Assembly (NCBI GenBank): GCA_027922465.2
Contig: BQMF02000281.1
Span: 248,001 to 312,000 of the forward strand
Origin: Turritopsis dohrnii
Lineage: Eukaryota > Cnidaria > Hydrozoa > Anthoathecata > Oceaniidae
Length of the DNA: 64,000 nt
Reading direction: 5' to 3'
The notes below the pieces were generated by a model that did not search any database, was not told the origin of the DNA, and worked only from the letters and a program-made list of their open reading frames with translations. The number at the start of each line of letters is the position of its first letter. Positions within the stretch are counted from its first letter, which is position 1. Both the position numbers and the translations under genes were made by a program. Positions 1-10,961 of this stretch are shown piece after piece.

Positions 1-640
1 GCGCATAAAAACTCGTTTCACTCGTTAGATATGAAACTCAGTCGTAATTCAGTGTTTAAACAGAAATTCGGGAAAGATCTATTCCCTACAAATCTATAGA
101 AAAATAGTTTAGTGTAAACGAAACATGATTTTTCCTAATTTCGCTAATAGAACACTATCATAAAAGTCATAACTCCAATAAACACAAGACCTCTAAGATG
201 ACGTCTTTCAAAAAACGTCTTTACGAAACGTCTCAAAGACGTCTTTGACCAGTCATTTCCATGGAAATTTATAAAACGTCTTTAACAAAACTCTTTTTTG
301 CTCTGTTTTTCCACCATCTGATATGCGTTTCATGTTTTTGTGATGATCTCTTTTGACAGTGTTGCCATGGTGATCTTTTCAAAGCATTTTGACATCTTCT
401 TTCACTGCGAGCTCGTCAGGGGGACTGACTGAAATATACCATCGGTATTTTTCTGATCGTCTTCGTCCTCAGAATCTGTAGGAAGGCTGGCCACAGATTC
501 TTCAAAATTATCCTCTGTTTAGTCCTCTGCTTTTCTTCACTAAAACAAAGCAGTCTACGATCTCCTGTTTCCATGGAAACTATAACAAATGCTATACCGA
601 ATGCCATCGACGGCTTTATAGAAAGGTTCATATGAAGCGA
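1..640. other. No gene seen; short motif cluster
   Basis: I see no supported gene. Positions about 196-285 hold several copies of an ACGTCTTT/AAAGACGT box on both strands, which looks like the remains of a palindromic repeat. A segment at 40-66 (CAGTGTTTAAACAGAAATTC and following bases) recurs almost unchanged at 9299-9325 inside an RPL8 intron, so it is probably the edge of a dispersed repeat. Confidence 0.4.
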
Positions 641-1736
641 AAATGAAAGAGTTTGAAAATCATGCTACAGTGGAAAAGGAAAAATTGGAGAAACGAGCCA
701 TGGAAAAGTTCTTCTTGAAGTTAGCTCGCTCTTTCTCCAAACACTTTCATTTTTACTGGATTTTCATTAACCAACCAACATGTCAATCTTTTCTCTGTAA
801 TCATTTTCCATTTTTGTGTTTTTTACAAATAATCGAATCTCTTTCAATTCTCTGATGTCGTTCTCTTGTGTCTTTTTTCTCCATAATTTTGTTTATTTTA
901 AATGACTCTTCTTTTGCAAATGCTAACTGCATTTCCGTCGGATCTAATTTCTCAATCAAATCCGCTAATTCTTTACTTAATTTTGTAACACTTTCATCTG
1001 ATTCTTCTAATTCTTTTTCTCCTTTTAAAATTTTGTTTTCTTTTTGTTGGATTAGTGACTTTAGCAGAATTATTTCGCTTCTTTCATGATCTTGGTCTTC
1101 AATTTGTTTTTCAAGATTTTTGATTTTATCAACATAACTTTCGATTTCGTTGTCTTTGCATTTCTTATCATTCTCTTTCATATTCCTCATCTTTCTTTTG
1201 AAGACTTTTCCACTTTATCATTCAGTTGACTTTGTTGACTTTTTCTTGTTGCAGTCATTCGATTCTTTCAATAAAACATCAACATTTCTTTTCAAATTCT
1301 TTTTTCTTGATCTTGAAACTTTTCTCAATCTCATTATTGTCTTCCTCTTTTTTTTAAATCTTCGATGATTCCAAAACAACGCTTGTTTTCTTTTTCGCTT
1401 TCTTCCAATCGTTGCGTTAATGTGGCGTTTTCCGCGTCTGTATCATTACGATCCGTTTGCAGAGTGTTAACAAGACTGTCAAGTTCTGATAGCTTGTTAG
1501 TTATTATTTAGTTCTTCAATTTCTTTGTTCTTTGTGTTTAATTTTTTCTTAGACGACTCAAGTTGTTTTTTCAAATTTTGTATTTCACTGAAATCACGAT
1601 GTCCTGAATCGTGTCGAAGTTTTAAAAACTTCTTTGTTTTTTCCAAATCAGTTCGAAGTATTGAAAGATCTGTTTCTTTAAATTTGATTTTTTCATGCAA
1701 TGCCGAAGTTTCCTTGTTTTACGACTTCCGCGAATG

Positions 1737-2462
1737 TTCTTTGTGTAGATCTAACAACTGTTTGGAAGCGCCGTGTCCCTCTAGTTTTCATTTTTCTGTT
1801 TTCAAATTTTCATTTTCCTTCTTTAGACTGTTGAGTTCTTCAAGGAGGTTTTTCGATGATTCTTTTGGTTCTTGATGTTCCATCATTTGATTCAATGTTC
1901 TTCAAGTCTCTTCTTTTCACACACAAAGTTTCCAGTTTCTTCTTGTAACACACGAAGTTCTTCTTTCGCTTTTATGTTCGTTGTGTCTTTATCTTCCTTT
2001 CGTTAACGATTTTGAATTTTCAAATCTTTCACAGCACCTCGACTGTTAAACGTTTTAGTTCTTGAAATTTCATCGTTTGATCGATCAATCATTTAAATGA
2101 TAATGTATTTCAGCCTTTAGATTTGACTTTTTCAAGCAATTTTCATTAGTTTTGTGATCAAAAGTTTCAAAAGGAAACACGGCTATTCTTTTCGAAGCTT
2201 CTGAACACGACAAAAATGTTCTTTCTGTAGATCTAACAACTGTTTGGAAGCGCCGTCATATTGTCCCTATAGTTTTCTGTTTTCAAATTTTCATTTTCCT
2301 TCTTTAGATTGTTGAGTTCTTCAAGGAGGTTTTTTCGATGATTCTTTTGGTTCTTAATGTTCCATCATTTGATTCAATGTTCTTCAAGTCTCTTCTTTTC
2401 ACACATCAAGTTTCCAGTTTCTTCTTGTAACACACGCAGTTCTTCTTTCGCTTTTATGTTCG
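1737..2462. repeat. Direct repeat of about 245 bp, two copies 481 bp apart
   Basis: 1737-1982 and 2219-2462 are nearly identical, sharing the block that begins near GATCTAACAACTGTTTGGAA and ends in TTCTTTCGCTTTTATGTTCG. They differ by small indels and substitutions. A weaker third match to the start of the unit lies near 3177-3205. The repeats lie within the decayed coiled-coil gene and suggest internal duplication of its exon(s). Confidence 0.8.
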
Positions 2463-2520
2463 TATCTACATGATTTGAACGTTCTTCAGCAATCTGCTGG
2501 GCGGCAATTCTGTTTTCATT

Positions 2521-2752
2521 TTTAAGCAGTTTCACTTCGCTGACAAGTTCTTGATGAACATTTCGATATCTAGATACGGTCAATTCTTGGGTATTACTGC
2601 AAGAAAAGACCCAAGAGTTGACTGTGACAAAGATCTTGGAAACAAAATATAATGAAGAATTAAGGAAATTTAAAGAAGAGCTATCTGAATATCGAAATGC
2701 TCACCAAGAACTTGTCAGCGAAGAGAAACAGCTGAAAAATGAAAACAGAAGT
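2521..2752. repeat. Imperfect inverted repeat in the coiled-coil pseudogene
   Basis: The reverse complement of 2521-2592 matches 2610-2745, apart from about 70 extra bases in the right arm. Both arms encode the same peptide style (YRNxHQELVSE) on opposite strands. The inner ends form a short stem (TCAATTCTTGGGT and ACCCAAGAGTTGA, one mismatch). Confidence 0.75.
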
Positions 2753-3699
2753 AATCTCATATTTTCCAGACGATCTATCTCCTGGTTCTTTTCTTCCTTA
2801 CATTTATCATTCTTATGACTCGCAAAGTTTTCGTAATTCTTTCTTTAGTTCACTCAATTGTTCTTCATGGTCTTTTCTGTCCCATAACCTTTTTTCCAAT
2901 TCTGCACTTTCCTTGATTTCTTCCTGTCTTCCATCCATCAATTCTTTCGTTCTTTCAACCAACAAGAGATTTGTTTCTTTGAGCTTTTCCTCACGCTCTG
3001 GTTTCATATTTTCTAAACCACATATCTGCTGTTCCTTTTATTTCTTGCATTTCTCACTTTCATCTAGGGGTGATTGTTATTCATTCCTTAATTTTTCTTG
3101 TTCATCCACCATTTTTCGCAACACATCAACTTGTTAGAGATGGTTTGTTTTTTCCTTCTGCATGTCCAATAACTTCTTCTGCAGATCTAAGAACTGTTTA
3201 TTGCTTGAGTTATCTTGATTTTTGCATTTGATTCTGCATATTTTCTTTGGCTGTCTGATATTTCAGCTTGTATTTGGAGGCTTTTTCATCCAAATCATTT
3301 TTTTTCCTGATTCATTGTTTCCAACCTCCATTCAATTTCAACAACACATCGTTCCTTCTGCTGAACCTGTGTTGTTGTTAGGTTGAAATTCTAGCTGTTT
3401 GGTTAAGCTCTTGGTAGTAGTTTGCTTTTGTATGATATTATCTATTTGATTTCATCCTTGCTTTTTCTTACTTTCTCTTACCTTCTTTTTCTTTTGTCAG
3501 TCAATTTATTTTGCTGCTGTCACAAGTGATTTATTCTTCTTTGTTCACGTTGAAGCATGATAAGTTTTTTTGTTTAAATTCTGCTTTGTCAGATTGCTGC
3601 TTTTTCGGATTGTTTCTTTATTCAGAATAGTTAATGACTGACCCAAAACTCTATGCTAAATGTGTTATACAAAAGGACTTTAGGACATCCGTGGTGGAG

Positions 3700-3742
3700 T
3701 TTTAGTCAAACCTGTCAATTATGTTGACAGGTTTGACTAAAA
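3700..3742. repeat. Perfect 19-bp hairpin
   Basis: 3700-3718 (TTTTAGTCAAACCTGTCAA) is the exact reverse complement of 3724-3742, separated by a five-base loop. The right arm is the start of the first unit of the adjoining 128-bp tandem array. The hairpin could be a transposon end or an array boundary; no run of T suggests a specific transcript end. Confidence 0.9.
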
Positions 3743-4140
3743 TTGGGCAATTTAGGCCAATTTGAACCAAATTTGCAAAGTCTTTCAAATTTCATGAAAT
3801 TTTGCACGAAGCACATTTGAAAGGTGCTGATTTCGAATTTGACAGTCATTTTGTCAGATTTGACTAAAATTAGACAATTTGGGCCAAATTTGGACCAAAT
3901 TTCGAAAGTTCTTCAAATTTCATGAAATTTTGCATGGATTACATTTGAAAGGTGCTGATTTCAAATCTGGCAGTCATTTTGTCAGATTTGACTAAAATTA
4001 GACAATTTGGGTCAAATTTGGACCAAATTTCGAAAAATCTTCAATTTTCATGAAAGTTTGTACAAAGCACAGATGGAAGACGTGGATTTTGAATTTGCCA
4101 GTCATTCTGTTAGATTTGACCATAATTTACGAAAAAAGTA
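3726..4140. repeat. Tandem repeat, 127-128 bp period, about 3.2 copies
   Basis: Units start at 3726, 3853, 3981 and 4109. Each begins with a variant of GTCAGATTTGACTAAAATTA, followed by AATTTGG(A/G)CCAAATTT and TTCATGAAATTTTGCA. Units 2 and 3 are the most alike. No frame stays open across units, so it is a satellite-like non-coding repeat. Confidence 0.85.
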
Positions 4141-4889
4141 AACAAACGAAATTGTGATAAAGCATGAGTTATATACTTCACTTGTCAGTGAATTGACCCA
4201 TCTGTCTACACACCGATACAAACCGAAAGTATAAACATCATGCGCAAGATATTGGTGAACTGTTTTTCTGGCTCCGAAGCATCATAGTGAATTGCAAAGC
4301 TGTCAAGATTAAGTTAAATAAATTAAAGAAGGGAGTAATTTGATGAATTCCAGACTGTATCAAGTTATTAGTCAGTATACAAGTCTTCTTTTTTCAAATG
4401 ATTTTGGTTCACTTGGTTGACTATCAAATATCATTTTATTTTCCCTGTGAACCACAAGTTATATTTTGGGAATTGTGATAGACCTGTTCTCACATAAGCA
4501 GTAAGAAAAGAATGGATAGTCATTCAGATATCTTGAAAATTAGGCTAAAGCTATTTCCTCTAGGCCTGATGCGGAAATTGTTCAAGCCATGAGGCTTCCA
4601 GTTTTCTTCTTTTCTTCAAAGACTTTAATTATTTTTTCGAAAAAGTTTGTGTTTTTTCTCTTGGCTCTTACATAATTTCTTTAACAAATCTTATTTTGAT
4701 TATAAAATACGTATCCATGGTTGCAATTCACACATTTCTTTTGTTTGTAGCGATACTTTCTCATATTATAAGTCTTATTTACACTTTTTAAAAGGTATAT
4801 TAGCGAAATATTTAAAGTATGCCACTTATCAGGCCCCAATATCAACTAAAAATATTTTTACAAAAATCCTTAAATTACAAAATGTTTGG
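4141..4889. other. AT-rich intergenic, nothing recognised
   Basis: No coding signal or family repeat is visible. The one open frame, at 4647-4910, has no splice support and no recognisable domain. Confidence 0.4.
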
Positions 4890-4983
4890 GCGGAAAGTTT
4901 TCCTTTTTAGTTTATAGCTTGCTGTGTGTACAAATTGGAAAGCGTGAGCGCGGGAGCATTTTTAGCTAAAGCTACATGCTAGT
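4890..4983 (+). repeat. Dispersed repeat copy 1 (TAGCTTGCTGTGTGT type)
   Basis: About 90 bp containing TAGCTTGCTGTGTGTAC and TTTTTAGCTAAAGCTACATG. An inverted second copy lies at 17561-17650. The pogo/Tigger-like element starts directly after the repeat, at a TA dinucleotide. This suggests that the transposon inserted into a pre-existing repeat copy. Confidence 0.7.
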
Positions 4984-4984
4984 A

Positions 4985-6377
4985 CAGTACACATCCATTA
5001 ATTCGAATGTCGCTTAATTCGAACAGTTTTTGCGGTTCCTAGGCTAAAAAGTTCGTTAATTCGAACTTTTGCGCACCATTAATCTAAAACTGTAGTGAAA
5101 ATCATAGTCTTTCTTATGACTATGCGAAAATGAAGACATTTTTCTGATGGTGGTAAAATTTCTTTCAACTTTTCAATAAATTATACACTCCCAGTAAAAT
5201 ACAAGGTATTGGGAGATTAATTTTGCAGCTATTGTCATCGCTTGCTTGAAGAAAAAATGAGATTGCTTTTGCCTTTGCTGTCTTTCCTTTTGCCAAATAT
5301 ACAACCACCACGTTTTTCTGTATTACTGCAGCAGCGTATTTTTGTCAAATTCTTTTTCTTATTTTACTCGACTCTCTAGAACGTCTTTATCCCAAAATCT
5401 ATGGCTTTGTAGAGTGTTGTAAGGGGCTGTTCATATGGAGGCGGGCTGGTCTGCTTGACCGGGCTGGCTCGGTTAGCCGAGGTGATTTTCATCCTGTGTT
5501 CATATGATAAATTTTTATCCCGCCTAACCGGGATGGAAAGTTACATCACGTCTTTTACAACTAAATGGATTACTATTACGGAATTAATTCATCAAAAGAG
5601 GAAACAACAATTATTCTTTATAAGTATCTTGAATAACAAAAAGAAGAGAATTCGACGGCTACAAAATTCAAGAAAAGAAAAACAACGAAAAAAACGAAGT
5701 TGTTGGTTCAAGCCAGGACGAATTGACATGTGTTGGCAAAATATAGAAGCATTATAAGACCTATAAAATTCTTCTTCTTTATTTTTTCTTGTGTTCTTTC
5801 AAAAATTATCTTGGTTACTTCTACTGAGAGCAGCTGAAACAGCAGAAGCTTGGTTCGCCATGTTTGTTTTGAAAATGTACACAAATTGCGCATGCGTCTA
5901 CTTAAAATTTCATCCCGCCTGGCCGGGATGGAGTATTCAGGAAAAATTTCCATCCCGCCCCTAGCCGAGATCTCGGCTAAATGAAGCGAGATCTCGGTTA
6001 GGCGGGCTCCCGCTTGTCATATGAACACAATTTTACTTTTCTATACGTTTGTTAAGAATACCGAGATCTCGCCTAACCGAGCCAGCCCGGTCAAGCGGGC
6101 CAGCCCGCCTCCATATGAACAGCCCCTAAAACGTTCCATTCTGAAATTGTTTGATTCGGAAACGTTCGATTTTTAAGACATTCGATTTTGAAAATTTGAA
6201 TGATTTTTTCTTTCATTCTTTTTGTCACTCCTTCTCGTTTGCTGTCCACATGCAACAAAGATGCAAGAAATTCTATCCGAATTCTCATTTTTCCCAATTA
6301 TCCGATAATTCGAACATTCGCTAATTCGAACAAATTTTTCGGTCCCATCGATGTTCGAATTAAACGGATGTGTACTG
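4985..6377. mobile_element. Pogo/Tigger-like non-autonomous DNA transposon
   Basis: The left end (CAGTACACATCCATTAATTC) and the reverse complement of the right end (CAGTACACATCCGTTTAATT) form terminal inverted repeats of about 27 bp with a single gap. TA is present at both sides (4983-4984 and 6378-6379), as expected for the Tc1/mariner/pogo superfamily. Extra AATTCGAA boxes lie just inside each end, a Tigger habit. No DDE transposase frame survives inside. Most of the interior is a second, nested element (5423-6126). Superfamily assignment rests on the ends only. Confidence 0.75.
5423..6126. mobile_element. PIF/Harbinger-like element nested in the Tigger-like element
   Basis: The terminal inverted repeats are about 50 bp long and begin GGGGCTGTTCATATGGAGGC at the left, with the reverse complement ending at 6126. 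They are G/C-rich in an AT-rich setting. A TAA is present on both sides (5420-5422 and 6127-6129), matching the 3-bp TWA target duplication of PIF/Harbinger. Internal subterminal blocks near 5500 and 6020 (TGTTCATATGA and TCATATGAACA) are also inverted. There is no transposase frame, so it is non-autonomous. Confidence 0.75.
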
Positions 6378-6467
6378 TATTAGTTTATAAATCACCATTC
6401 ATTGCTTCATTTAAAAAAATATTTTAATTCAGCATTCACTGTTATTTTCCTTTCCCACAATGCATCT

Positions 6468-7215
6468 TTACTTGACTTTTTTTCTTATTTGGTCTGAAAT
6501 TTCAAAATTATTCAAGATTATCGTTAGCAACCGTTTAGCAACTGGATTTTCTACTATCCGGGGAGACGTAACAAGTTGCTTGTTAACAAATACTTGTAGA
6601 TGTCTGGTTATTTTTCTCCAAAAATCTGCGTCTAGGCTTGATCCTTTCATTCTTCCTGCGCATTTCCTGATCTGCTCTCCATTTATGCTGTCATAAATTA
6701 CAGGATTTATTTTACCACGGATCAGGCCTTGCAGAAGCATAACTGAGTTCATGGGCTGTGCATCTGGGTGCTTTTCGAAAAAACATTGCATTGTAGTTTC
6801 ATTAAGAGAAAGTACCCCCACCATTGTTATTCCTGTCCAAGAGTCGCAAAGCAGAGTTTAATCTGTCCTTTATTATGAAATTTGCGAATTTTTTCGCCAT
6901 CTCCTCTGAGTTGTTTGTTCGATTATTGAACTCGGGAAGTCGTTGTCGAATTGAATTCGGGAAGTCGTTGTCGAACAGCTCTACATTCAGACATCAATTC
7001 GGCAAATTTGTTTTGAAGCCACATTTCCATTCGTCGCTTCAGGTGTGCTTTGATTTCACACGACAAAAGCTTTTTGGAAGAACGTTGTAGGTGAAGCGCT
7101 GACATGAGCATGATAATATAATCTTTCCTGTCTGGAGATTGTTCCAGGTGTTAATCATTTCCTGCACAAATTCTTTTCCAGGTGCGCTCTTCGAAAGTTC
7201 GAAGATGTAAAATTG
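6468..7215 (-). pseudogene. Retroelement polyprotein fragment, frameshifted
   Basis: Three overlapping minus-strand frames, read from 7215 down to 6468, line up with the region upstream of the reverse-transcriptase core in repeat-encoded proteins of invertebrates, as I remember that family. Cues are a Met-Ser-Ala-Leu-His-Leu-Gln segment, a KRRMEMW segment, AKKFANFI, then GGVLSLNETT, FFEKHPDAQP and a Leu-Asp-Ala-Asp segment. The frame is broken at least three times: near 7147, by a 25-bp tandem duplication (6928-6975), and at a run of five G near 6820. It ends before any RT active-site motif, so it is a dead 5' fragment. The exact retroelement class is uncertain. Confidence 0.5.
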
Positions 7216-7379
7216 AAAAATTGAGAAAAAATAAAACAAACCCATAATATTTGTTACGTAATTAATGTTTACAAGATTTCGAGGTGTCAATCTTAACATT
7301 TCGAATATGAGAACAAGGCTCAGAGTGTTTACCAATACCTTTCTCCGATGCAGATTTAAAAACACACCATCAAATCAAA

Positions 7380-8560
7380 GATCAACATCACCATCCAACA
7401 CAAATAACAACGAATCCTAACAGTCTATAGTATTTGACGTCAAATTGATATCAACGTCAGTTTCTGTTATTTAGCGACAAAGAAGATAAAAGTAGAAGAA
7501 ATTCGAATTTCCGAGTCGATTGCATATCATTGAACGATTTTATGTAATTTTTTGGTTTCTTGCTTGAATTTCAAAATGTAAATTTGCATATATAAATTAC
7601 TATGATACTGTTTGGAAAAAAAGTTTCTTTTATTTAGCACAGTTCTGGAGAGCTGGCTCACCTTTCCAATTTATTCTTTTCGTGGCAGCGTTGCATGAAA
7701 ACGTGAGAATAAAAAAACGTTCGAAAAGTATATAATGACGTCATCACTGTTTTCTCTGATGACAAAAAATATATTTTGACTGCATCACAAGGAGATGAAT
7801 GGAAGAGATATGGAGAGAAAAAATTCAATACTGATTGAGATGAACAGAAACATCTAACAATTTTTATTTAGTCAATTTTTATCTTAATTCTAAATAGAAC
7901 CTACTAATGAAATTAATGATTCGACACTAACTCGGTCTTGATTGCTTCATGATCAGAAAAGAAAGTTAACGATCTAATCTTTATCTGAGTGAATTTCGTT
8001 TTTAAACAGACAGCCGATCTGATAGAATGAATTGTCGAAACATCAGCATTAACTTCTGTTGGCGCAAGCAGTAGCGCTCTTTCTTGTATTCTTCGTTTTC
8101 ATCTCGTTTTCGGCATTTCTTTCTCTTACTTCATCGTTGTCTTGTTCTTCGTAAGAATCTAGACCACCAGCATTTTCGTTAAATCGAACAAATGCTTCAA
8201 GTGAAGGAAGCTCTCTTCTTGGAGGAGATTTATCATTCTAGTTCTAATGGAGGTGATGCAGAATGTTCGTATATTTGGTATAAAAGAGGACTCAAAGCTG
8301 CAGGCATCCAGCGAAAGGGGGAAATGCAGAACAAAAATCTCACATTTCGATCGACGTCTACAACAAGGCGTACACTTTGTTTGCAGAGAAAGCTTTGCAC
8401 AAAAAGAATAGAACTCAAGAGAGAGGAGCCTAGAAATAATGCTCCACATACGAAGTGTGGAGAGCAGATAGTAAACATGATTTGCCGATCTCACATATAT
8501 ACTCAATTGGTCGTTCCTATAACACGGTTGTCTCACAATGCACTCTGTTAGTCAAATCTC
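7380..8560. other. Intergenic, no supported gene
   Basis: Open frames on both strands at 8159-8551 overlap each other and show no recognisable domain, so I do not call them genes. The right part may be the worn interior of the pogo-like copy that ends near 8630. Confidence 0.35.
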
Positions 8561-8630
8561 TAGAATTCGAACTTTAAATCGAATGCTTTTTTCGGTCCAT
8601 TGGATGTTCGAATTAGAGACACATTACTAC
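8560..8630. mobile_element. Remnant end of a second pogo/Tigger-like element
   Basis: 8570-8625 resembles the right end of the 4985-6377 element: GAATTCGAAC boxes, then TTTTTTCGGTCC and GATGTTCGAATTA. The outermost terminal bases are degraded and the left end was not found. Confidence 0.5.
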
Positions 8631-8806
8631 ATTACTTGCTTTCGGATTAGCGGAACGATCACATGTCAAAAGGTCAATTGAAAATTATGCACTTCCTTCT
8701 GTTGTGGAAGTCCTTTGAAATGTACAGATACAGATGGGATAAGAAAAAAGAAAAGCATGTCATTCTATCAATTTTATTTGTGTCATCAAGTGCTAGAACC
8801 ATTCTT

Positions 8807-10961
8807 TTAATCTTTATCACCACTTTCTCTGATTTTAGCAGTACCGCGAACCCTACCCGTACGACGAGCTGCAATGAGACCGACTTTACGACCGGCAGAC
8901 GTATCACGTCGTACGGTTGACGGGAAACCAATATGTTGATGGTTACCACCACCATGAGGATGTTCAACTGGCTGGAAACAAGAAGAAGGAAATTTATTTC
9001 AGGAAAGTCAAATGTGCGCGGCAATTTCACACCAGACCTGCCAGTTTCAAAAATATATATATATCATAAAACACTCACAATCATTCCTATCCCTTACTCT
9101 CGAGTCCCAAATAATTGACGATACACACCCATCCCCAAAATTATTAATTTTTAATTTTTTCCTTATTACATTCTTTAATTAGTACTTTTCAGTCATTGTT
9201 GCTCACTATTTATTGAGTTCTTAATTTTCACCATAATCCATCACAAAGAAAGTAAAATCTTGTAGTGAGTATGAAGAAAGAAACTTGTTCCACGCATCGC
9301 AGTGTGTAAACAGAAATTCAGGAAAGTTTTCTTATAAAATTTAAATAAAAAAAGGTATATCATGCATCACTGTTCATGAATAGAACAGTTACAAGAATTG
9401 GCTTAATTGCAGGTTACTTCCGTAGTTAAAAGATGAAAACCACAACACTTCCAGCGAAGAACATGTCAGACATTGTCTACAGGAGTGAACTGCAATAAAG
9501 GCCAAAATTTGTATAAAAATATGAACTTTGAACCACTTACATTCATAGCAACACCACGAACTTTAGGCCAGCAGTTTCGTTTAGCCTTGTATTTGTGATA
9601 TGCTCTACCAGCCTTCAATAAAGGTTTATCAATTCGGCCACCACCAGCAACAATACCAACACTAGCTCTGTTGAATGATGGGATCGCTTTTTTCACACCA
9701 GATGGCAGTTTGACTCTGGTCACTTGAGTGTCCTTATTATGTGAAACAACAGTAGCATAATCACCAGATGCACGAGCTAGCTTTCCACGATCACCAGACT
9801 TTTCTTCAATATTACATATAATTGTGCCTTCAGGCATTGAACCAACTGGCAGAATATTTCCAACTTGAAGCACAGCTAAAATTAAGAACATTATACTCAA
9901 GCTACCAACACAATTTATTGAGATACAATAAGACTTGGCCACAAGGTTTTGGTAGTACAGGGTTCGTAGCATTTTTCCCAAAATATTTCCCCTGACTTTA
10001 TTGCCTACATTGCCGCAGAATCAACATTACACATTCAAAAGTATCAATTTTCAGGCTAGAGAAAGGATAAAACATTTTAAATAAAGATTGAAGATATTGT
10101 GTGAAACAACTGTACTGTTAGTTAACTCTGAAAGGAAAAAAAATATTGATAGATGATTGGATAAATGAAATTATCATTGAAGCCAGAAATTTCTTGTCAA
10201 ACAGTTTTTTCCCTGATTTTGCAGACACTGTGAACTCTGTAGTACATGCACTTTTATTGAAATTTTGTTGACGTTTAATATGAAAACACTGGATAAGACA
10301 TTTTTCTCTCTAAATAGACCACAAAGCCACTTTGAGATCTGATCTAGTGGTTCAAGGTGTCACATTTACAATTCATATAAAAAAATCACAAAAATTATAA
10401 TAATATTTGCATATATATTATACCTTTTTTACCACAAAATACAAACTGTCCTGTGTGCATTCCTTCAGTAGCGATAAATAGCTCCTTATTTAACTTGAAC
10501 TTGTATGGATCTCTAAATACAACAACAGCTAATGGTGCTCCACGTCCAGGATCATGGATGATGTCCTTGATAACCCCCTTAATATAACCATTTCTTTCAG
10601 CATAGTCTAGAGCTCTAAGCTTTGCTGCTCCTTTTCTCTTTTTTACATGGGATTTAAAAATACTTCCAGCACCTTTACGTTGCCCTCTGATGACACGACC
10701 CATCTAAAAACAATTGATAGATTTGTCTGTCAGAACAAAACTTCTCACTTATGCAATCCATAACATAACATTTTTATCCATTCTATGATAACTTCAGGAA
10801 TTATCTTCTGAAATAATAGTATGATTGAAAGTCAAAGTAAATAATGCATTCATAAAAACATTTTTTAGGCAGGATGATGACAAAATGTTACTGATTGCTT
10901 TGGATTGAAGTAAACCACGTAAACTGACCTTCTAGTAGGTCTTCTAGAACGGCAAAAAGAG
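8807..10961 (-). CDS. RPL8: 60S ribosomal protein L8 (uL2)
   Basis: This is uL2, a large-subunit ribosomal protein at the base of the peptidyl-transferase region. There are three coding exons: 10703-10424 (from ATG), 9875-9541 and 8971-8807 (TAA at 8809-8807). Phases agree and give 259 aa; the human protein is 257 aa. Hallmarks are [16 protein letters not shown] at the start, [56 protein letters not shown], and in the last exon [13 protein letters not shown], which contains the His of the conserved GGGxHxH loop. The coding ATG directly follows an acceptor (TTTTTAG). This implies a non-coding first exon, which I place at 10961-10929. The long open frame upstream in exon 2 is intron read-through. 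AATAAA (8778-8773, minus) lies about 30 nt after the stop. No snoRNA was visible in the introns. Confidence 0.97.
10929..10961 (-). promoter_or_regulatory. Probable RPL8 5' UTR exon with 5'-TOP start
   Basis: Read on the minus strand, 10961-10929 starts CTCTTTTTGCCG, a C followed by pyrimidines. This is the 5'-terminal oligopyrimidine signature of ribosomal protein mRNAs. The segment ends in AAG before a good donor (GTCAGT, from 10928). The acceptor immediately before the ATG at 10703 completes a 225-nt 5' UTR intron. The start site is inferred from the motif. Confidence 0.55.

Larger units (their letters stand above)
640..3640 (-). pseudogene. Decayed coiled-coil protein gene, rearranged
   Basis: Minus-strand frames at 801-1190, 1497-1700, 2374-2583 and 2813-3007 all encode Lys/Glu/Leu-rich heptad-like sequence (for example KKQLESSKKKLNTKNKEIEE), typical of long coiled coils. 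The frames are interrupted by stops and frameshifts, and similar coding texture continues to about 3640. A block of about 245 bp is repeated directly (1737-1982 and 2219-2462), and part of the coding sequence (around 2618-2752) lies inverted on the plus strand. I see no splice sites that would join the pieces into one frame, so I call it a broken gene. The family cannot be named, because coiled-coil composition alone is not diagnostic. A retroelement or phage-like origin is not indicated. Confidence 0.5.

Noticed and set aside
5455..5953. Overlapping open frames of 81-100 codons
   Set aside because: They lie inside a non-autonomous Harbinger-like element and include its terminal repeats. No domain, no splice context.
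8159..8551. Open frames of up to 125 codons on both strands
   Set aside because: The two strands mirror each other, no family is recognisable, and the region borders a Tigger-like remnant.
9876..9981. N-terminal extension of the RPL8 second-exon frame
   Set aside because: It is intron sequence read through. The acceptor at 9876-9877 and the phase with exon 1 give the correct GKKAVLQVGN junction.
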